The position numbers were made by a program, and so were the translations under genes. From an uncultured Muribaculaceae bacterium (lineage in GTDB: Bacteria > Bacteroidota > Bacteroidia > Bacteroidales > Muribaculaceae), in assembly GCA_910584735.1 (NCBI GenBank), contig CAJUBM010000061.1:1-17938 (forward strand): DNA of 17,938 bases. The letters run 5' to 3'. Below the pieces are notes generated by a model. It was not told where the DNA came from, did no database searches, and worked only from the letters and a program-made list of their open reading frames with translations. Below, piece by piece: positions 13,466-17,938 of the stretch. The stretch's first letter is position 1. Every line of letters begins with the position of its first letter.

Positions 13466-13510
13466 TTTACGCCAAAAAAAGTTCCCGCCCATATGCAAAG
13501 CACGGCATGA

Positions 13511-13542
13511 TTTGTCTTTTATCCATTAATTGGGTAAATTTG
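13511..13542 (+). promoter_or_regulatory. Full-consensus Bacteroidota promoter for ugd
   Basis: TTTG at 13511-13514, a 20-bp spacer, and TAAATTTG at 13535-13542 match consensus. The start would be near 13549, leaving a leader of about 85 nt. A second TAATTTTG at 13615-13622 lies too close to the ATG to leave a useful leader. The -33 elements of the divergent rho and ugd promoters are 45 bp apart. Confidence 0.72.
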
Positions 13543-13633
13543 CCGTATATTTTTCATAAAAGATGGGTTGGCCGGCATAATTAATTTAAAAGTCTGCCAA
13601 CTGATAGTATATCTTAATTTTGTTGTCCGACTT

Positions 13634-14953
13634 ATGAATATCGCTATAGTAGGCACGGGTTATGTAGGGCTTGTCTCAGGTGCCTGTTTCTCTGAAATGG
13701 GTGTTACCGTGACGTGTGTCGACATTGATAAAGATAAAATCGAACGTCTGCGCCGGGGGGAGATGCCCATATACGAACCCGGTCTTGACGAAATAGTGTC
13801 ACGCAACGTACGCGAGAAGCGTCTTAATTTCGCCACTTCGCTGGCCGATGTTATCGACAGCGTGGAGGTGGTCTTCATCGCCGTGGGAACCCCACCCGAT
13901 GAGGACGGCTCGGCCGATCTCCGATATGTGCTTGATGTGGCCCGTGAGTTCGGACGCCACGTAAAGAAATATACTCTACTTGTGACTAAATCAACCGTAC
14001 CGGTAGGCACCTCCGAGATGGTGCGCCGCGCCGTACTGGAGGAACTGGCTGCAAGAAAGGAGGATATTCCGTTCGATGTGGCCTCAAATCCTGAATTTCT
14101 TAAGGAAGGCGCGGCCATAAAGGATTTCATGAGCCCCGACCGCGTAGTGGTAGGCGTGGAAAGCGAGGATGCCCGAAAGACGATGAGCCGCCTATACCGC
14201 CCCTTCCTGCTCAATAATTTCCGAGTGATTTTCACAGACATACCGTCGGCGGAGATGATAAAATATGCCGCCAACTCCATGCTTGCTACCCGCATATCGT
14301 TCATGAACGACATTGCCAACCTCTGCGAGATTGTAGGGGCAGATGTGAATATGGTGCGTAAAGGAATCGGCTCCGACTCGCGCATAGGCTCTAAATTCCT
14401 ATATCCCGGCTGCGGCTACGGCGGCTCATGTTTCCCGAAAGATGTAAAAGCCCTCATAAATACCGCCCGGACCAACGGCTATGAGATGCGGGTGCTGAAG
14501 GCGGTAGAAGAGGTGAACGAGCGGCAGAAATCCGCCCTGTTCGAGAAGCTGGCGCGCCATTTCGGCGGTGACAGCAACCTGAAAGGCCTCCGCATAGCCA
14601 TCTGGGGATTAGCTTTCAAGCCTGAGACAGACGATATGCGCGAGGCGCCCTCGCTCGTAACCATCAGCAGGCTCATCAAGGCCGGATGCACCGTCCGGGT
14701 GTTCGACCCCGTGGCAATGGATGAGGCCCGGCGCCGTCTGGGAGACACCGTGGAATACGCCTCCGACATGTATGACGCCGTCCTTGATGCTGATGCCCTG
14801 CTGCTTCTCACCGAATGGAAACAGTTCCGTCTGCCATCATGGGGTGTGGTAACACGTTCGATGCGCTCACCACTGGTCATTGACGGTCGCAACATATATG
14901 ATGCCGACGATATGGCCTCGCAAGGGATAACCTACCATTGCATCGGAAGATAG
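13634..14953 (+). CDS. ugd: UDP-glucose 6-dehydrogenase
   Basis: Ugd oxidises UDP-glucose to UDP-glucuronate with two NAD+, feeding capsule, exopolysaccharide and lipid modification pathways in the cytoplasm. I chose the ATG at 13634 (439 residues) over an in-frame ATG at 13568 because the protein then begins directly with the NAD-binding strand MNIAIVGTGYVG; the upstream 22 residues are not family-like. Visible features are GTGYVG (residues 7-12), the TKSTVPVGT segment (118-126), NPEFLKEG (152-159), a conserved Lys210 in EMIKYAANS, and the catalytic Cys266 in GGSCFPKD. The C-terminal UDP-binding domain follows (AIWGLAFKPETDD at 322-334). The length is normal. The TAG stop coincides with the first bases of repeat copy D. 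No other polysaccharide genes adjoin it. Confidence 0.96.
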   Translation: MNIAIVGTGYVGLVSGACFSEMGVTVTCVDIDKDKIERLRRGEMPIYEPGLDEIVSRNVREKRLNFATSLADVIDSVEVVFIAVGTPPDEDGSADLRYVLDVAREFGRHVKKYTLLVTKSTVPVGTSEMVRRAVLEELAARKEDIPFDVASNPEFLKEGAAIKDFMSPDRVVVGVESEDARKTMSRLYRPFLLNNFRVIFTDIPSAEMIKYAANSMLATRISFMNDIANLCEIVGADVNMVRKGIGSDSRIGSKFLYPGCGYGGSCFPKDVKALINTARTNGYEMRVLKAVEEVNERQKSALFEKLARHFGGDSNLKGLRIAIWGLAFKPETDDMREAPSLVTISRLIKAGCTVRVFDPVAMDEARRRLGDTVEYASDMYDAVLDADALLLLTEWKQFRLPSWGVVTRSMRSPLVIDGRNIYDADDMASQGITYHCIGR

Positions 14954-15024
14954 CTTCCGTTTTTCCGCGCCGCCTCTTCGGGTGGCCTGCCGTCCCGGAG
15001 GTCCGGCGCCACTATTAAGTTACC
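14951..15024 (+). repeat. Interspersed repeat, copy D (overlaps ugd stop)
   Basis: The first 22 bases match the start of copy C (10759 onward) apart from one T and one substitution. Bases 14973-15014 are identical to copy A bases 1-42. After CACTA it lacks about 15 bases present in copy C, then ends in AAGTTACC like copy C. Its first three bases, TAG, are the stop codon of ugd. Confidence 0.88.
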
Positions 15025-15046
15025 GTTGCCTAAAGCGTTATATATC

Positions 15047-15089
15047 AGAAGCGGGGGGTGAAAAAAAAAATTTGACACCCCGCTTCTTT
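15047..15089. terminator. Bidirectional terminator between ugd and the SusE/F-like gene
   Basis: AGAAGCGGGG at 15047-15056 pairs with CCCCGCTTCT at 15078-15087 (10 bp). The loop includes ten A residues. On the + strand the stem is followed by TTATAG, and on the minus strand by GATATATAACG. It lies between convergent genes and probably serves both. Confidence 0.75.
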
Positions 15090-15122
15090 ATAGAGAATTA
15101 GAAACAGTTCTTTACTATGGGA

Positions 15123-17861
15123 TTACCTTACATATTCCTTGGCTACATCGGCACCACGTACAACGATGTAGAGACCTTCGGCGGGATTTTCTACACGCAC
15201 ACCCTGGAGGTTATAGTAAACCGGGGTCACAGCCTCAGCATCCACACCCTCGATAGCGTCTACCCCGTCAACGGAAAGCTTGCCGGTAGCGGGATCGAAA
15301 AGGAATGTAAATTCGTGATCGGTAGTCAGGGCATATTTCAGGTTAGCCGCATCAGCCTCAGGCAGGTTGGCGGAAAGTACGACGGAAGCACCCGGAGCAA
15401 GGGCGGCTTCATCCTTCTGAGCCTTGAAATAATCCTTGGTAACACCATTCTCCTGCGATACTATAATCATCTCACCCTCGGCCTGGAGCGGAGTGGCCTT
15501 GTACTGCCACATCTCAGTGCCCTCAACCTTTGTCATAGGCTCTGTAGACCACAGGGCATCGGTAAGGTCGCTCAATACGGCATAAGTAACCTCAACAACA
15601 TCGGGAGTACCTTCGATTGTGAGTTTGAGAGTGTTGATGTCGAATGTCAGCGTCACATCTTTTGCAGCAGCGGCAAGAGCCATATCCGTGTTGTCGCCCA
15701 TAGCCACGGGGCAGTCATATTCAACGCCGAGTTCCATAGCGGCATTTGAAGTTGAGTATGTGTTGGCGTTATCCCAGTCGGCGGTGGAGATTTTGAAAGC
15801 TCCGCTAAGAGACGGGATAGTAAGGGTGTAGACTCCCTCTGCTTCCGTGAACTTATAATCATCGACAGCAGGCCAGTCAGAGCCGGAGATTGCACCGCGC
15901 AAATAAAGCACCGCAGGTTCGGGAGGCGTAGGAAGGTCGCCGGTACGAGTAAATGTAACCATCGGGGTCTCGCCGGAGAAATCAGCAACCACATCGTAAA
16001 GACCGGCAGCCATAGTCCAGCAGTTGTCACTACCCTCGTTCATAACATAGGGTGTGGCGCTCTCAACCTCTACAGGACCCTCGCCCGAGCCATAACGCAC
16101 ACCGTCAGCAACGACCCATTCGGTCATCTCACCGGTAGTAAAGGTAGCATAGCCCGCAGCAGCTTCTACGGTGAAAGAAGCGGAGAACTTATTTTCCTCC
16201 TTGGTCATCGGGGTATTGAAAGCCCACTCGCCGGTGAAGTTTCCGCTCAGGTAGAGAGCCTCGGGAACAACAGGTTCGGGAGGGGTAGGAACCTCATCCT
16301 TAACGAGAGTTACATTTATGGTGTAAATCTGCACCGTGCCACCACCATTATTGAAAGCAACAGAAGCCTGAGGCTCATCAGTAGGAGCAGCCCATGTAAC
16401 AGACTTAGAAGAGGAGACCGTCATGGTTCCCTTTGCGCCTTCCGGCAACACAATCTTAGCAGCATCTTTAGAAACCGAGAATTCTATACCCGTCACCTTA
16501 TAACCTTCAGGGGCGGCGATGGTCATCTGGTTGTTCTTGTAGAATCGCAGAGTATAGGCTCCGGCAGAGGTCTTATAGTAACGTATATCGTTGGCGGTTG
16601 AGGTAAGTTTCACAAACGACAGCTTCACATTGTCAAGAGTAGCCTCGGTCATATTGGCATATACATTGCCGGTGTTGCCATCGGCAGTCCAATCTGCTGA
16701 GGGAGCCGGAGCAGGGGTTAGTTTTGCCAGTTCGGCCTCGGATGTGAAGTCGAAAGTCACATCAAGGTTCTGGCCGGGCTGGGGACCGGGGTTCTCCTTC
16801 TTGGTAACAGTCATGGTCTTGTCTACCAGGCTTACGGCGATGGTGTATATACCATCGGCTACCTTCCACGACAGGTCATTAGAGGTCAGAGCGACAGCAG
16901 CGGTAGTAGGATCCTCGTCGGCAACCGAAGCGCCGTAGCGGGTGCCGAGAGCGCTCCATGTGGCGCCATTCTCGGTGCAAAGCTGGAAATAGCTCGAACC
17001 GGTGGCGAGAGTGCCGGTGAAAGTAACATCCCCCTCATAGCATCCGGCTACGGAAGTAGCGGGAAGAGCCACGGTGCTTCCGGGAGCAAATTCCAAATTG
17101 TTCACATTGCCTATAACGAAAATCTGTTCGGGATAGCTTATAGGGCCGTCAGCCGTAACGGTGAGTTTGCCGGTGGAGGCATTTTTGGCAAGCACGAACT
17201 CGATATTGTATTTGCCTGCTCCCAGCGAGAAGGAATCGCCGCCCTGTGAGGCGGTATATTCCTGACCTAACTCAACGGCAATGTCAGCGCCGCCCGTGCC
17301 GTACTGGTATGCCCCTGCACGCATCTTGAAATAGGAAGTGGCTGCCGTAAGGGTTACCGAAGTCTCCCACACATCTTCCGTTCCGGCCTTCAGAGTGAGA
17401 GGATAGTCGGTGCGCGAATCATTCCATCCGCCGCCGAGGTCACCCACGAGGTACACGGTGGTATAGTCGTTTTCCTGTGCCTGACCCGAAACAAGGAGAG
17501 TCTTGGCATTGGTGTCGAGTGTGATGGTGGCGTTCTTCACGATACCGTCCATAGAGAAGTTGCCGCCGCCTACACGGTAGCTGTAAGCGACATCGGCCTT
17601 GACGGGCGAACCGTTAGAACCAATCTTCGTATTCCAGTCGGGATTGTTGGCAGTACCTTTCACGATAAGGAATTCTCCTTCGAAATCCTTCCCTTCGGCA
17701 ACCTTGTAGGTGAACACACCGGGATTGGCCGCATCCTCGGCCATCTCGTAACCGCTCTGGCAATTATTCCAGCCTTGGAAAGCCCCGGAAATAAACCAGT
17801 CGGCTGCGTTTGCTGACAGAGCCATAACGACTCCGGCCACAGCAAGTAGCAGTTTTTTCAT
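15123..17861 (-). CDS. Secreted multi-module SusE/SusF-like glycan-binding protein
   Basis: The 912-residue protein starts with a signal peptide (MKKLLLAVAG, cleavage near ANAA at 20) without a lipobox, unlike true SusE and SusF. It is built of tandem beta-sandwich modules at about 20-126, 134-238, 244-354, 535-640, 650-750 and 757-866. Several open with a strand such as VYLVGD, IFVIGN, LYLSGN or LYLRGA followed by a tryptophan-containing loop, the pattern of SusE/SusF starch-binding and outer-membrane modules. A different beta-rich domain (about 366-522) sits in the middle. Pro-rich linkers (GPQPGQ, PTPPEP) separate modules. Residues 877-912 (YYNLQGVRV, then GLYIVVRG and a Lys-x-x-x-Arg end) resemble the C-terminal tails of many secreted Prevotella and Muribaculaceae proteins, possibly a type IX sorting signal. 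No catalytic motif is visible. Binding of starch or a related glycan is inferred. Confidence 0.8.
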   Translation of the reverse strand: MKKLLLAVAGVVMALSANAADWFISGAFQGWNNCQSGYEMAEDAANPGVFTYKVAEGKDFEGEFLIVKGTANNPDWNTKIGSNGSPVKADVAYSYRVGGGNFSMDGIVKNATITLDTNAKTLLVSGQAQENDYTTVYLVGDLGGGWNDSRTDYPLTLKAGTEDVWETSVTLTAATSYFKMRAGAYQYGTGGADIAVELGQEYTASQGGDSFSLGAGKYNIEFVLAKNASTGKLTVTADGPISYPEQIFVIGNVNNLEFAPGSTVALPATSVAGCYEGDVTFTGTLATGSSYFQLCTENGATWSALGTRYGASVADEDPTTAAVALTSNDLSWKVADGIYTIAVSLVDKTMTVTKKENPGPQPGQNLDVTFDFTSEAELAKLTPAPAPSADWTADGNTGNVYANMTEATLDNVKLSFVKLTSTANDIRYYKTSAGAYTLRFYKNNQMTIAAPEGYKVTGIEFSVSKDAAKIVLPEGAKGTMTVSSSKSVTWAAPTDEPQASVAFNNGGGTVQIYTINVTLVKDEVPTPPEPVVPEALYLSGNFTGEWAFNTPMTKEENKFSASFTVEAAAGYATFTTGEMTEWVVADGVRYGSGEGPVEVESATPYVMNEGSDNCWTMAAGLYDVVADFSGETPMVTFTRTGDLPTPPEPAVLYLRGAISGSDWPAVDDYKFTEAEGVYTLTIPSLSGAFKISTADWDNANTYSTSNAAMELGVEYDCPVAMGDNTDMALAAAAKDVTLTFDINTLKLTIEGTPDVVEVTYAVLSDLTDALWSTEPMTKVEGTEMWQYKATPLQAEGEMIIVSQENGVTKDYFKAQKDEAALAPGASVVLSANLPEADAANLKYALTTDHEFTFLFDPATGKLSVDGVDAIEGVDAEAVTPVYYNLQGVRVENPAEGLYIVVRGADVAKEYVR

Positions 17862-17896
17862 GATTTTTTAGTTGTTAAAGTGTAAATACTACTGGT

Positions 17897-17909
17897 GCGA
17901 TAAAATCGC
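17897..17909. promoter_or_regulatory. Small palindrome upstream of the SusE/F-like gene
   Basis: GCGAT at 17897-17901 and ATCGC at 17905-17909 form a perfect 5-bp inverted repeat around AAA, 36 bases upstream of the start codon. It could be an operator or a leader hairpin. No TAnnTTTG element is found on this strand before the window ends. Confidence 0.3.
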
Positions 17910-17938
17910 GTTAGTTTAGAAATCATCAAATAAAGAGA

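Larger units (their letters stand above)
13094..13633. other. Non-coding stretch between divergent rho and ugd
   Basis: These 540 bases are AT-richer than the genes. They hold the rho promoter (13434-13465, minus), the putative rho leader (13094 to about 13428), a 9-bp hairpin (13159-13190), and the ugd promoter (13511-13542, plus). A 21-codon open frame with an ATG at 13400 and a stop ending at 13335 on the minus strand might be a leader peptide, but I cannot support it as a gene. No tRNA or recognised riboswitch is visible. Confidence 0.7.

Noticed and set aside
13568..13633. N-terminal extension of Ugd from an ATG at 13568
   Set aside because: The NAD-binding strand begins directly at the ATG at 13634, as in the family; the upstream residues are unrelated.
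13660..14385. Open frame of 241 codons on the minus strand opposite ugd
   Set aside because: It is antisense to a well-supported ugd, has no promoter or recognisable domain, and its composition is that of a shadow frame.
1..15024. Reading the repeated units as a CRISPR array
   Set aside because: There are only four copies, thousands of bases apart, in both orientations, with no regular spacers and no cas genes.
15117..15749. Open frame of 210 codons on the plus strand opposite the SusE/F-like gene
   Set aside because: It is antisense to the C-terminal modules of a gene with a signal peptide and coherent module order; it has no family features of its own.
5719..17861. Amylase and SusE/F-like gene as one polysaccharide utilisation locus
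   Set aside because: They are about 6.4 kb apart, separated by housekeeping genes, on opposite strands, and no SusC, SusD or regulator is present.

Overview
The window looks like chromosomal DNA from a gut Bacteroidales, most likely near Muribaculaceae or Prevotellaceae. This is an inference. It rests on several Bacteroidota promoters (-33 TTTG, about 20 bp, -7 TAnnTTTG), a short Bacteroidota-type RNA polymerase omega protein, a BamD lipoprotein, a Rho factor with a very long disordered insertion, a PASTA protein/RluD gene pair, and two large secreted proteins with starch-binding modules. I see no phage, transposase, CRISPR array, rRNA or tRNA.

Layout. Bases 1-50 hold a GC-rich interspersed repeat cut by the window edge. 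At 221-3090 an MFS transporter and an AI-2E-family (PerM-like) permease run on the + strand. At 3096-5576 a minus-strand operon runs PASTA membrane protein, RluD-type pseudouridine synthase, and a small protein that looks like a decayed Rossmann/SDR fold. At 5719-8703 lies a secreted multi-module GH13 alpha-amylase. At 8938-10538 is a housekeeping run: bamD, omega and rpsO. At 10539-10921, between convergent rpsO and rho, sit two terminators flanking a near-perfect 193-bp palindrome built from two inverted copies of the repeat. At 10922-13093 is rho (minus), with a putative 335-nt leader and a promoter divergent from that of ugd (13634-14953, +). A fourth repeat copy starts at the ugd stop codon, followed by a two-way terminator. 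At 15123-17861 is a 912-residue secreted protein of tandem SusE/SusF-like modules (minus).

How the genes relate. Most of the window is housekeeping: envelope biogenesis (BamD, PASTA protein), RNA metabolism (Rho, omega, RluD), translation (S15) and UDP-glucuronate supply (Ugd). The accessory theme is starch. The amylase carries three CBM26-like modules, and the distant SusE/F-like protein probably binds glycan too. Both lack a lipobox and end in similar short beta-rich C-termini that resemble type IX sorting domains. There is no SusC/SusD pair here, so this is not a standard polysaccharide utilisation locus.

The least explained signal is the repeat family. Four copies lie within 15 kb, all intergenic, three of them (B, C and D) between convergent genes. 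Two form a 73-bp-arm palindrome, and one supplies the stop codon of ugd.
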